A stretch of 38,059 nucleotides of DNA from Prolixibacteraceae bacterium (GTDB taxonomy: Bacteria > Bacteroidota > Bacteroidia > Bacteroidales > Prolixibacteraceae): contig JANQII010000198.1 in assembly GCA_028282195.1 (NCBI GenBank), positions 1 to 38,059 of the forward strand. Direction: 5' to 3'. Position numbers and translations under genes: made by a program. Numbering within the stretch: position 1 is the stretch's first letter; every line of letters starts with the position of its first letter. The notes under the pieces are model-generated. The model made no database searches. It saw only the letters and a program-made list of their open reading frames with translations, and had not been told where the DNA came from. Below, piece after piece: positions 7,830 to 15,683 of this stretch.

Positions 7830-8064
7830 ATCCTATTTTTTTCAGAAACTCTTTGCCAATGCCAGATTTTAAATACTTTTCTTTTTGCCTTGCTTCAATT
7901 CGGGTTTTGAATTCTTCAGTATATATAAGATTAAATGGTTTATATGGTTTCGTGGTTTTCTCATAACCATTATTGTGCCGTCTAAGTCTTTCTTTAAGAT
8001 TCGAGGTTAATCCCACATAAATATATTTGCGGTTAATACTTGAAATCGCATAAACTTTATACAT
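7828..8064 (-). CDS. Small GIY-YIG nuclease family protein
   Basis: A 78-residue single-domain GIY-YIG protein. MYKVYAISSINRKYIYVGLT carries the paired VYAI and IYVG strands, followed by LKERLRRHNNG with the family Arg, and KTRIEARQKEKYLKSG with the catalytic Glu in the EA region. Stand-alone proteins of this length are common in Bacteroidota, usually in several genomic copies; their role is unclear. I chose the ATG at 8064; the in-frame TTG at 8079 lies in the terminator T-run. The gene is flanked by tRNA-Leu 3' fragments and its stop codon touches the left fragment, which ties it to insertion at this tRNA. No partner gene is present. Confidence 0.88.
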   Translation of the reverse strand: MYKVYAISSINRKYIYVGLTSNLKERLRRHNNGYEKTTKPYKPFNLIYTEEFKTRIEARQKEKYLKSGIGKEFLKKIG

Positions 8065-8077
8065 AGGAATAAGATAC

Positions 8078-8101
8078 AAAAAAAAGCTGAATCTCTTCAG
8101 C
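8078..8101 (-). terminator. Terminator behind the inner tRNA-Leu fragment
   Basis: GCTGAA (8086-8091) and TTCAGC (8096-8101) form a stem with a 4-nt loop. On the minus strand it is followed by eight Ts. It lies 5 bp beyond the tRNA 3' fragment at 8106-8127, the usual place for a tRNA terminator. Confidence 0.7.
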
Positions 8102-8105
8102 CTTC

Positions 8106-8127
8106 GTACCCGGAGTGGGAATCGAAC
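8106..8127. repeat. attL: 22-bp copy of the tRNA-Leu 3' end
   Basis: Identical over 22 bp to 25532-25553, beginning GTACCCGGAGTGGGAATCGA and covering the acceptor stem and part of the T arm. Beyond it, at 8128, homology to the tRNA stops. It is taken as the left attachment site of the 17.4-kb island, with the other copy inside the intact tRNA gene next to the integrase. Confidence 0.82.
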
Positions 8128-8178
8128 TATCTTTGTAATAAGCTAATATTCAACTAAATAGAAATTTAAATAATGGCT

Positions 8179-8196
8179 CTGTAACCAAATTGTAAC
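8179..8196 (+). repeat. Left copy of an 18-bp subterminal repeat
   Basis: CTGTAACCAAATTGTAAC, the same sequence and orientation as 25389-25406. It contains GTAAC-N6-GTAAC. Its place 52 bp inside attL suggests an integrase arm-type binding site. Confidence 0.5.
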
Positions 8197-8395
8197 ATTT
8201 CTTTGTCTTATGATGACTTCCATAAGTCACTACTCTTTTCTAAAAAAAGAATGTCTTCAATTGTCTCACAATGTCATAGAATCAGCTTCAAGCAGCTACT
8301 TCAAAAGTACAAAAAATACTGGATATTTAAAGAATGATTTTGCATTAACTATACCCATAAGGTTATTAGAACAAAAATTAGACTATTCCACATTT

Positions 8396-8860
8396 TCAAT
8401 CAATTCTATCTTTTCTATCATTGGGATATATATGATACACCTCTCCACCCAAGTACTTCTCCTCAAATTCTTTCGTCAAATCCATTATCTGCTTATTTGT
8501 TCTCACCAATTCCCATGTTGCAGAAACCAATTTTGATAAAAATGCAAGTGCTTTCCTTTCTGTAAATATTGATTTTATTGCTTTGGTTGTCTGGTTATAA
8601 TTAACACCGACTGCCCGAAATTGAGCATAAAATTGTGTTAACCGAATAATATAATCATGTGCGCCCTTATCTATTTTAATCACTTTTATTGGTTTATTAA
8701 ATAATACAGATGTGATAAAACGAGCTTTAATGCTCATTCCTGATGCTTCAAACATTGCCAAAAATTTGGCATTTTCTTCATCATTTAAGTTAAAAGAATA
8801 CCGGTGCTTACTCGGATTTTGCATTTTAGGCCTACCGCCTACATTTCTTTTTCTATACAT
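8396..8860 (-). CDS. MobC-like mobilisation accessory protein
   Basis: A 154-residue protein resembling the MobC-type relaxosome proteins of Bacteroidota mobilisable elements. It starts with a basic GGRPKMQNPSKHRYSF segment, followed by LNDEENAKFLAMFEASG, which looks like a ribbon-helix-helix region, then a long helical part with GVNYNQTTKAI near residue 102, a typical MobC motif. Such proteins bind oriT and help the relaxase. The relaxase gene usually follows in the same direction, but only 270 bp of non-coding DNA lie between this gene and attL, so it has been lost. The oriT-like palindromes lie just upstream (8923-9027), as expected. Start ATG at 8860. Confidence 0.75.
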   Translation of the reverse strand: MYRKRNVGGRPKMQNPSKHRYSFNLNDEENAKFLAMFEASGMSIKARFITSVLFNKPIKVIKIDKGAHDYIIRLTQFYAQFRAVGVNYNQTTKAIKSIFTERKALAFLSKLVSATWELVRTNKQIMDLTKEFEEKYLGGEVYHIYPNDRKDRID

Positions 8861-8922
8861 ACCTATAATTTTTATCGAATTATTTTAGCATAATGCTATT
8901 CAGCAAAAATTCTCACTTAAAA

Positions 8923-9027
8923 TCCCCGACTTCGGAGGGTGATTTTCCCCCAAAGGGGCAAGGGTTTTCAGGTACTGAAAACGTTTTGAGGACCTCAAAA
9001 CACAACTTGCCGTGTGCCGATGCACAC
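8923..9027. other. oriT-like cluster of palindromes
   Basis: Five inverted repeats in about 105 bp upstream of mobC: an imperfect CCCCGA/TCGGAGGG hairpin (about 8923-8938), CCCC-CAAA-GGGG (8947-8958, with one C in the loop), GTTTTCAG-GTA-CTGAAAAC (8964-8982), GTTTTGAGG-A-CCTCAAAAC (8983-9001) and GTGTGC-CGAT-GCACAC (9012-9027). Dense palindromes beside a mob gene are typical of transfer origins. No nic site can be named from sequence alone. Confidence 0.55.
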
Positions 9028-9091
9028 AGAGTTTAGCATTACCATTTGTTAATGTTTCAATTAAGTATTTTTCTTGACTAAATATTATCAT

Positions 9092-10017
9092 GATACAAAA
9101 CTACAGGAGAAGCACGAAAGGATTATTATGTGCAAGTCAGACAAAAACAGACACTTGAAGCCAAATAATTCCAGATAGTTCTGAGCAAAAAAAATTGTGA
9201 CCTTACATCTTGGATTAATGATTAAATAATTGTTTGCTTGAACAAGCGTTTAAACGTTTGTTTATTTAAACTTTTAAACACTGTACCATTTATTAAATAG
9301 TTTAGCAGAGTGAACAAAGCCAACTTGTAAGTATAAGCCTACAAGTACTAGTATTAACCTTAATCCCACACATAATTATCCCATTCTATGCGGATTCCAG
9401 AGGAAAGGGAGTTGAGTTTTCATTACAACATTATCAAAAAATTTGGTACAATATTCATTTCTAGATATGCCGTAAATGCCTATGCGTCTTTCGTCGGGTC
9501 GGTCGTTGTTGTTTTGGTGGTACTCGATGGAAATCGCACAACAAACAAGTTTTTTTTGAAAAATACTATCCTTGGTTGGAGATTTTTTAAAAAACCTTTT
9601 GGCTCGAACTTGTTTGTTTGTTGGATTCCTAATTACTTTTGCCACCGGAACATCAACGACCGACCAATGAGCAAGACATTGTTATTTTACCGAAATGAAT
9701 ATTGCATTACGTTAACCTAAACTTTAAACACCGAAGTAATTGAGGTCATTATTAGCATAATTTTATAAAGGGATGGAAAAGGCAAGTGTAACAGCCGAAT
9801 GGAACGAAATGAAATTTGCCAAAAGCAAGATGAATGGAGTGAAGGGAGGTTGTTTCTCTTGCGTGGGTGCTGGAAGTTACTGAATGAAAAGAATGTTCCG
9901 ACCAACTCGGAAAAATGATTGTAATGAAGTTACTGAATGCACAGGATTATTCCATAAATATTGAATACTATCCTCATAAAATTTTGGTTATCTTGCTATA
10001 AATAAATACTAAACAAT
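9092..10017. other. Long non-coding stretch of the island
   Basis: No supported gene. It includes a GCTTG-AA-CAAGC hairpin at 9236-9247 with several GTTTAAAC/AACGTTT-like words up to about 9280, the long inverted repeat described separately, and two copies of AGTTACTGAATG (near 9874 and 9935). A 39-codon frame at 9799-9918 is open but has no recognisable features. Part of this may be a ruined gene such as the missing relaxase or a helicase, but I cannot show it. Confidence 0.4.
9449..9704. repeat. 256-bp imperfect inverted repeat
   Basis: Three matching blocks occur in mirrored order: CAATATTCATTTC (9449-9461) with GAAATGAATATTG (9692-9704); GGTCGGTCGTTG (9497-9508) with CAACGACCGACC (9654-9665); CAACAAACAAGTT (9539-9551) with a version at 9607-9623 carrying four extra bases. 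The shared centre is near 9579, around a T-run and A-run. As RNA either strand could fold into one long hairpin. It may be a MITE-like element or a structured RNA. Confidence 0.6.
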
Positions 10018-10233
10018 ATGAGCTCCCGAATCGAAAACGAATTTCTCATTTTAAGTAACAATAGAAGGATTCACATCCCCACATTAGAATTACTATTGCA
10101 AAATCAAATGCCGCAAATAACTCAGAAAGGAAATAATAACATCATTGTTCTTTCTATTGGCTCTGAAGAGATATTAGTATCTGATATCTATAAAAAGCAA
10201 AGTAAACATGCCCCAGAACTAAAAGGTCATTGA
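10018..10233 (+). CDS. Small hypothetical protein
   Basis: A 71-residue soluble protein with a readable mix of hydrophobic and polar residues (LEILLL-like helix near 25 and NNNIIVLSIGSEEILVSDI near 38), which suggests an alpha/beta structure. I do not recognise it. The ATG at 10018 follows an AT-rich leader, and the gene ends about 100 bp before the promoter of the restriction operon, in the same direction. It could be a small regulator of the downstream genes; nothing in the sequence proves it. It may also not be a real gene. Confidence 0.4.
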   Translation: MSSRIENEFLILSNNRRIHIPTLELLLQNQMPQITQKGNNNIIVLSIGSEEILVSDIYKKQSKHAPELKGH

Positions 10234-10334
10234 TTTGAACCACAAAATTACATCTATAAATTCGTTGATTTACTAGATTAAACATTTATTTCTTTATATG
10301 AAATTTGATTTTGTAGAACCCATACTTAGATTTT

Positions 10335-10365
10335 TTTGCGCAATTGGATATTTTTACTACCTTTG
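10335..10365 (+). promoter_or_regulatory. Bacteroidota-type promoter of the defence operon
   Basis: TTTG at 10335-10338 and TACCTTTG at 10358-10365 are separated by 19 bp, an exact match to the Bacteroidota housekeeping promoter (TTTG, 19-21 bp, TAnnTTTG). Transcription would begin about 20 bp before the start of the first hsdS. It is the only clear promoter I see for the block that runs to 24024. Confidence 0.7.
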
Positions 10366-10390
10366 TAGTCTCATTACTTAAAAATAAATA

Positions 10391-10948
10391 TTGAAAACAG
10401 TATTAAGAAATATTACAACCATACAAACTGGGGTTTTTGCAAAGCCAATCCCAAATGGTAAAATTGTTTATTTGCAAGCAAAGCATTTTGACGAGAACGG
10501 CGAGCTTAAAGAAACACTATATCCCGACTTGAATGTGGAGAATAAAATCATAAAACATATATTAAAAAAAGGAGACATCTTATTTGCAGCCAAGGGGACA
10601 AAGAATTTTGCTGCATGGTATGAAAATGACAACATTCCTGCAGTAGCTTCTACTTCTTTTTTTGTTATCCGGCTTGTAGATAAAAATATACTGCCTGGGT
10701 ACTTGACCTGGTTCTTAAATCATCCAAATACCCAAGCCGTTCTAAAAGCTCAGGCAAGAGGTTCCTCCATTGCATCAATATCAAAAGCAGTTTTATCTGA
10801 ATTGGAAATACCTGTTCCCGACCTAGTAAAACAAGAATTAATTTTAAAAATCTTCAAACTTCGAAATCGGGAAAAGAAACTAAATCAAAAAATTGAAAAT
10901 TTGAGAGAAACATATGTCCAGGAAGAATTAATCAAGGCAACAAAATAA
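10391..10948 (+). CDS. hsdS: Half-length type I specificity subunit (one TRD)
   Basis: A 185-residue protein with a single target recognition domain (residues about 1-150) and one C-terminal helical conserved region (LILKIFKLRNREKKLNQKIENL). AARGSSIASISKAVLSELEIPVP-like sequence near 118-140 is the usual end of an HsdS recognition domain. Complete HsdS proteins have two such halves. Half subunits can act as dimers in type I or BcgI-like systems, or be leftovers. The start is TTG at 10391, about 25 bp after the promoter; no ATG is better placed. It ends 5 bp before hsdM and is the first gene of the operon. A second, full HsdS lies 3 kb downstream. Confidence 0.75.
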   Translation: MKTVLRNITTIQTGVFAKPIPNGKIVYLQAKHFDENGELKETLYPDLNVENKIIKHILKKGDILFAAKGTKNFAAWYENDNIPAVASTSFFVIRLVDKNILPGYLTWFLNHPNTQAVLKAQARGSSIASISKAVLSELEIPVPDLVKQELILKIFKLRNREKKLNQKIENLRETYVQEELIKATK

Positions 10949-10953
10949 ATACA

Positions 10954-12525
10954 ATGACCATAAAAATTACACAAGAAGATATTAATAACGCAGTCTGGAA
11001 AGCCTGCGACACTTTTAGAGGAAGTATTGACCCAAGCGTTTATAAAGATTATGTGCTAACAATGCTTTTTATTAAATACTTAAGCGATGTGCATGATGAT
11101 AAATTCGAAGCGTATTTAGAAAAATACAATGGTGAACAGGAACGGGCAAAAAGAGCCATGCAGCATGAACGTTTTATTGTTCCTGAACATAGCCACTTCA
11201 ATTTTTTATTTGAGAGCCGCAACGAAGTCAATATCGGCGAATTAATTAATATTGCATTGGTAGATTTAGAAGAAGCTAATCGTGAAAAATTATATAGCGA
11301 AGATGGTGCCGGTATCTTCCAAAATATTGACTTTAACAATAGCAAACTGGGTGAACCCAAGGATAAAAATACAAGGTTAAAAAATCTCTTACTTGATTTT
11401 AATAATGAAAAACTTGATTTGCGTCCATCCCATTTAGACGGCAATGACATTATTGGCGGAGCGTATATGTTTTTAATAGAACGTTTCGCAAGTGATGCCG
11501 GCAAAAAGGCCGGAGAGTTTTTTACGCCCAAGGAAGTTTCAACCTTAATTGCCAAATTAACCAAATCAGAACCCGGTTCTCGAATTTGTGACCCAACATG
11601 CGGTTCTGCCTCTTTGTTGATTAAGGCAGGAGAAGAGGTTGATTCGGATAACTTTTCGCTTTATGGTCAGGAAGCGAATGGCAGTACCTGGGCACTGGCT
11701 GTAATGAATATGTTTTTGCATGGTTTCGACGATGCTACAATTCGCTGGGGAGACACCATTCGAAATCCTAAACTAAAGGAAGGCGGTGAACTGATGAAGT
11801 TTGACACAGTTGTAGCAAATCCTCCTTTTTCATTGGATAAATGGGGTAAAGTTGAAGATAAGGACGGTGAGAAAACTACAATTTCTTACGACCCTGAGAC
11901 CGACCAATATAATCGTTTTTGGCGGGGAGTACCACCGAAAAGTAAAGGCGACTGGGCTTTTATCACCCATATGATTGAAACCACGTATGAAGGAACAGGA
12001 AAAGTAGGAGTTGTTGTTCCGCATGGTGTATTGTTTCGCGGTGCAAGTGAAGGTAAGATACGTCGCAAAACCATTGAAGAAAATAATTTGGAAGCAGTAA
12101 TTGGATTACCTGCCAACCTGTTTTTTGGGACGGGTATCCCAGCTGCAATCCTAATCTTTAATAAAGGAAAAGGAAGTGATACTGATGTGTTATTCATTGA
12201 TTCAAGCAAGCATTTTGATTCTGCTAAAAACCAAAACAAACTAAATGATAACCATATCACCCACATTGTTGAAACCTACCGAAAATTCAATGAAAACAGA
12301 TTCAAACCTGGTATTATTGAAGACAAATACAGCTATGTAGCAACCTTTGAAGAAATTCAGGAAAATGAATTCAACCTGAACATTCCACGATATGTAGACA
12401 CCTTTGAAGAAGAAGCTGAGGTAGATATTGCAGCCGTTCAAAAAGAGATTGAAACTTTGGAGTCCGAACTAAAAACGGTGCAGAATGAAATGGATAAATA
12501 CTTAAAAGAACTAATTGAAGACTAA
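10954..12525 (+). CDS. hsdM: Type I restriction-modification methyltransferase subunit
   Basis: A 523-residue HsdM that methylates adenine at N6 with S-adenosylmethionine. The N-terminal HsdM helical domain (ITQEDINNAVWKACDTFRG, YVLTMLFIKYLSD) is followed by the AGEFFTPKEVSTLI segment near residue 188, SAM motif I DPTCGSASLL near 212 (Ala instead of the more common Gly) and the catalytic motif IV NPPF near 289. The C-terminal 40 residues form a coiled coil that contacts HsdS. Length is normal for the family. It lies between the half hsdS and the first CD-NTase, whose ATG follows its stop by one base, so translation is probably coupled. Confidence 0.95.
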   Translation: MTIKITQEDINNAVWKACDTFRGSIDPSVYKDYVLTMLFIKYLSDVHDDKFEAYLEKYNGEQERAKRAMQHERFIVPEHSHFNFLFESRNEVNIGELINIALVDLEEANREKLYSEDGAGIFQNIDFNNSKLGEPKDKNTRLKNLLLDFNNEKLDLRPSHLDGNDIIGGAYMFLIERFASDAGKKAGEFFTPKEVSTLIAKLTKSEPGSRICDPTCGSASLLIKAGEEVDSDNFSLYGQEANGSTWALAVMNMFLHGFDDATIRWGDTIRNPKLKEGGELMKFDTVVANPPFSLDKWGKVEDKDGEKTTISYDPETDQYNRFWRGVPPKSKGDWAFITHMIETTYEGTGKVGVVVPHGVLFRGASEGKIRRKTIEENNLEAVIGLPANLFFGTGIPAAILIFNKGKGSDTDVLFIDSSKHFDSAKNQNKLNDNHITHIVETYRKFNENRFKPGIIEDKYSYVATFEEIQENEFNLNIPRYVDTFEEEAEVDIAAVQKEIETLESELKTVQNEMDKYLKELIED

Positions 12526-12526
12526 T

Positions 12527-13753
12527 ATGCTTACAACCGAACAAAAAAGACAGTTTAGTGATATTCTTGAAGAATTGGGAAAATCGTTGGACATTACTGA
12601 AGCGCAATATGATAACGCAGTAAGAAGCTATCAATATGTTGGTGAATGGCTTTCTGAGGGCGATTCTCCATTACTTCCTCACCGGCCTGAGATTTTACCG
12701 CAAGGTTCGTTTCTCCTGCAAACTATGATAAGACCAATTGCTGAGGATGATGAGTTAGATATTGATATTGTATGCAAACTTGAAAAAACGCAAAAGGACT
12801 TAACGCAGTATGATTTAAAGCATATGGTTGGAGACCGGCTAAAAGCAAATGGAACATTATTGAAGCTGCTCGAACTTCCTGATGGCAGAAGGTGCTGGAC
12901 TCTTCAATATGCTGAATCTTCCAAATTTCATTTAGATGTATTGCCCTCTGTCGTGGTCGCTAATTATAGCGCTATTTTGGAAAAAGCATTGGCTGCCAAA
13001 GAAATGGCAGATACAGCAAGGTTAGGTGTACGAATAACTGATAAAACCTCTCTAATTTACAGGACTTCAACAAATTTACGAGAATGGATGAAAAGCAATC
13101 CATTTGGTTACGCAATCTGGTTTCAGAATCGTTGCAGAACTTCGGTACATGAGGTGCGAATGATGAGTGAAGCAATTCAGCCTGTTCCTAAATTTCAAAA
13201 AAATAAAACGCCTTTACAACGTGTGGTTCAAATTTTAAAACGCCATAGAGACATGTGGGCAAACGGGGACGAACACAAGCCAATTTCCATTATAATTACT
13301 ACGCTGGCTGCAAAAGCTTACAAAAAAGAGACTGAAATCCTCGATGCATTGGTTAATGTAGTAAACTCGATGGAGGATTATATTGAAGAAAGATATGTGC
13401 CGGAACTGGGGAAATCAATTAAGTGGATTACCAATCCGGTGAACGAAGAGGAAAACTTTGCAGACAAATGGATAGAAGTTCCACAAAAGCAAATAAACTT
13501 TTACAACTGGATGAAACGGGTGAAAGCTGACATAAGCAGCATGACCGAAAAACGGAGCCTACAGCTGATTCAAGAGTCGCTTGAAAAACCATTTGGACAA
13601 AGTACGGTAACAGAGGCATTTAGCACTTATGGTGAAAATTATTTAAAAGTGAGAGAAAGTGGTGCTTTGAAGATGGCTGCCGGAACAGGTATGTTAGGCT
13701 CTGCCGGAAGAACATCGGTTTCTCAACATACTAATTTTGGCAAAAATGAGTAA
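12527..13753 (+). CDS. CD-NTase (cGAS/DncV-like nucleotidyltransferase), CBASS signal synthase
   Basis: A 408-residue nucleotidyltransferase of the CD-NTase group, which makes cyclic oligonucleotides on phage infection. The polymerase-beta-like core is clear: LPQGSFLLQT with GS at 60-61, DELDIDIV with metal-binding Asp78 and Asp80, and KFHLDVLP with the third Asp at 137. The C-terminal part is helical with VVQILKRHRD near 235, usual for the family, and it ends with a flexible tail, the expected target of an E2-type conjugation step. The chosen ATG is one base after the hsdM stop; a TTG four codons upstream is less likely. It overlaps the E2-like gene by 8 bp, so the pair is a unit. No effector gene is directly beside it. 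Confidence 0.88.
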   Translation: MLTTEQKRQFSDILEELGKSLDITEAQYDNAVRSYQYVGEWLSEGDSPLLPHRPEILPQGSFLLQTMIRPIAEDDELDIDIVCKLEKTQKDLTQYDLKHMVGDRLKANGTLLKLLELPDGRRCWTLQYAESSKFHLDVLPSVVVANYSAILEKALAAKEMADTARLGVRITDKTSLIYRTSTNLREWMKSNPFGYAIWFQNRCRTSVHEVRMMSEAIQPVPKFQKNKTPLQRVVQILKRHRDMWANGDEHKPISIIITTLAAKAYKKETEILDALVNVVNSMEDYIEERYVPELGKSIKWITNPVNEEENFADKWIEVPQKQINFYNWMKRVKADISSMTEKRSLQLIQESLEKPFGQSTVTEAFSTYGENYLKVRESGALKMAAGTGMLGSAGRTSVSQHTNFGKNE

Positions 13754-14186
13754 ACTTCCATTAATACATCAAGCAGGAGCTTTAAAATCATATTTCCCTG
13801 GCAGCGAGATTCATCGCAGAGGGAATCATGAACTTACCTGGGTAGGGAGTGTTACTCCGTCACCTTTAAGTGCAACTTATACCTTAAAGTTGCATTACAA
13901 AGATTTTAGTGCTAAAGTTTATGTAATAGCCCCAAAGCCATTACAATTTGCTAAAGGAGAGAAACTGCTACCACATGTTTACAGCACTCCTGAACAGCAA
14001 CTCTGTTTGTATTATCCCGACTATAATGAGTGGGATACGAGTATGTATTATGTGAAAACCCTTATACCATGGGCTTGTGAATGGTTGGTGCATTACGAGT
14101 GTTGGGTAGCAACTGGCACATGGCACGGTGGAGGAAAACACCCAGAAGTTGAAAATGATAAAAAAGAAAATTCATCAGAATATTAA
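13746..14186 (+). CDS. E2-like conjugation protein of short type II CBASS
   Basis: A 146-residue protein with features of the stand-alone E2-like proteins that accompany some CD-NTases. The proposed catalytic Cys is at residue 87 in PEQQLCLYYP, followed by the W/Y-rich helical end IPWACEWLVHYECWVATGTW and a GGGKHP tail. In known short type II CBASS, the E2 primes the nucleotidyltransferase through its C-terminus without E1 or JAB partners; none is encoded here either. I chose the ATG at 13746, which overlaps the CD-NTase end by 8 bp. Its stop overlaps the next hsdS start by one base (TAATG), so CBASS genes and restriction genes are translationally linked. Family call is from motif and context. 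Confidence 0.8.
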   Translation: MSKLPLIHQAGALKSYFPGSEIHRRGNHELTWVGSVTPSPLSATYTLKLHYKDFSAKVYVIAPKPLQFAKGEKLLPHVYSTPEQQLCLYYPDYNEWDTSMYYVKTLIPWACEWLVHYECWVATGTWHGGGKHPEVENDKKENSSEY

Positions 14187-15382
14187 TGACTAGAATAAAC
14201 GAAAATAGAGAGGGTTATAAAAAGACAAAAGTTGGTTGGATTCCTAAGGATTGGGAAGAAAGACCTATCTCAGAATCTTTTAATATTTGCAATAATTTGA
14301 GACAACCTATTAGTGGAACTGAACGGAAGAAGATTCGTGGTGATTATCCATATTATGGTCCTACTAAAGTTCAGGATTACATAAACGAATATCGCGTTGA
14401 AGGAACTTATGCCTTGATTGGAGAAGATGGAGACCACTTTTTAAAGTGGAAAGATTTACCAATGACACTTTTGGTATCTGGTAAGTTTAATGTTAATAAT
14501 CATGCACATATAATTCAGGGGAAAGAAAATCTTACGGAATGGTTCTTCTATTATTTTAATCACCGTCCACTTACACCGTATTTAACACGTCAAGGAGCTG
14601 GCCGATATAAATTAACCAAAGATACACTTGGTAAAATCCCTTGCGCTATTCCACCTCTTATTGAACAGAAAGCAATTTCAAATTGCCTTAGCACTTGGGA
14701 CAAAGCTATAAACACCACACAAAAACTTATTGAACAAAAACAGAAAAATAAGAAGTGGCTAATGCAAAATTTGCTCACAGGCAAAAAACGTTTGAAGGGC
14801 TTTAGTGAGAAGTGGCAAGAATATAAGCTATCATACTTTCTACAGGAGTATAAAGAAAAGCCTAATTCCATGAGTGATTATGAGGTGCTTACCTCTTCAA
14901 CTAATGGCATAATGAAACAGGTTGATTATTATGGAGACAATAGAATAACAAACAGAAGTAATGCTGATTACAATATAATACCATCAGGTTTTTGCACATA
15001 CAGGTCTAGAAGTGATGATGGCTTATTTACATTTAATAAAAACATGTTAGGAATGACAGGTTTAATTAGTGGCTATTATCCTGTATTCACATCCAAGAAT
15101 GGTAATATAGATTTTCTAATTAGTTATTTAAATTATTATAAAAGGAAACTAACAAAATATAGTACAGGTACATCTCAACTAGTACTATCGTTTAATGCAC
15201 TTAAAAAAGCAAAATTTAATCTTCCAAGCAAAGAAGAACAAACGGTAATTGCCCAAATCCTACAAACTGCCAATAAAGAAATTGAGATGCTACAAAGTAA
15301 ACTCGATAGACAAAAAGAGCAGAAAAAAGGATTAATGCAACAATTACTTACAGGTGCAAAAAGACTGAATATTAACAACTAA
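14186..15382 (+). CDS. hsdS: Type I restriction specificity subunit (two TRDs)
   Basis: A 398-residue HsdS, which selects the DNA target and joins the HsdM and HsdR subunits. It has two recognition domains (about residues 15-170 and 205-350), each followed by a conserved helical region. The two helical regions carry matching ends, QNLLTGKKRLKG near 193 and QQLLTGAKRLN at the C-terminus, as expected for the internal repeat of the family. VGWIPKDWEERPI at the start is also typical. The ATG overlaps the E2-like stop by one base. Why this operon keeps both this complete subunit and the earlier half subunit is unclear; they share no obvious recombination repeat. Confidence 0.93.
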   Translation: MTRINENREGYKKTKVGWIPKDWEERPISESFNICNNLRQPISGTERKKIRGDYPYYGPTKVQDYINEYRVEGTYALIGEDGDHFLKWKDLPMTLLVSGKFNVNNHAHIIQGKENLTEWFFYYFNHRPLTPYLTRQGAGRYKLTKDTLGKIPCAIPPLIEQKAISNCLSTWDKAINTTQKLIEQKQKNKKWLMQNLLTGKKRLKGFSEKWQEYKLSYFLQEYKEKPNSMSDYEVLTSSTNGIMKQVDYYGDNRITNRSNADYNIIPSGFCTYRSRSDDGLFTFNKNMLGMTGLISGYYPVFTSKNGNIDFLISYLNYYKRKLTKYSTGTSQLVLSFNALKKAKFNLPSKEEQTVIAQILQTANKEIEMLQSKLDRQKEQKKGLMQQLLTGAKRLNINN

Positions 15383-15392
15383 ATAATTTAAT

Positions 15393-15629
15393 ATGCCAAG
15401 AAAAGAAAGACATGTAGTTCCAAATCCTAAAGGAGGCTGGGACTCGAAAAGAGAAAATGCAGAAAGAGCTTCGAAACATTTTGAGAAGAAACAAGATGCA
15501 ATGGATTGGAGCAGAAACAAAGCTAAACAAGAAGGTTCTGAATTAATACCACATCGAAAAGATGGAGTTATTCAAAATCCGAATAGTTATGGAAATGACC
15601 CAAATCCACCCAAAGACAAAAAGCATTGA
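15393..15629 (+). CDS. DUF2188 protein
   Basis: A 78-residue basic protein. RHVVPNPKGGWDSKRENAERASKHF, split as the HVVP start and the GGWDSKRENAERAS helix, followed by AMDWSRNKAKQEGSELIPHRKDG, matches DUF2188 over nearly its whole length, with a NPNSYGNDPNPPKD tail. The fold is a small alpha/beta unit and the function is unknown. Members are found beside phage-defence and restriction genes. It begins 10 bp after hsdS in the same direction. It may be a binding accessory of the neighbouring systems; this is inference. Confidence 0.82.
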   Translation: MPRKERHVVPNPKGGWDSKRENAERASKHFEKKQDAMDWSRNKAKQEGSELIPHRKDGVIQNPNSYGNDPNPPKDKKH

Positions 15630-15683
15630 ATTTTGATTTAATTGACTAACAAAAAACAATTTAAACTTATAACAATTACAACA

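Larger units (their letters stand above)
7777..8127. mobile_element. Small unit with a GIY-YIG gene between tRNA-Leu 3' fragments
   Basis: About 350 bp bounded by two direct copies of the tRNA-Leu 3' end (7777-7797 and 8106-8127), each with a terminator hairpin on its 3' side. The only gene inside is the GIY-YIG nuclease. The layout fits an element that inserted at the tRNA 3' end and supplied a new 3' end and terminator. No recombinase is encoded, so movement would need the nuclease, repair, or an enzyme in trans. This is inference from structure. Confidence 0.45.

Noticed and set aside
8210-8536. Plus-strand 108-codon frame
   Set aside because: Its second half is antisense to the mobC-like gene, and the protein has no domain-like features.
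9376-9720. Overlapping frames on both strands (89 and 110 codons)
   Set aside because: Both lie across the long inverted repeat, which produces similar words on both strands; neither resembles a protein.
9799-9918. 39-codon plus-strand frame starting MERNEICQ
   Set aside because: Readable but too short to judge, with no family and no clear neighbours; it could be the remains of a larger gene.
10018-10233. Idea that the small protein is an antitoxin or the regulator of the restriction operon
   Set aside because: It lacks a recognisable DNA-binding motif, and the operon promoter lies after it; only position supports the idea.
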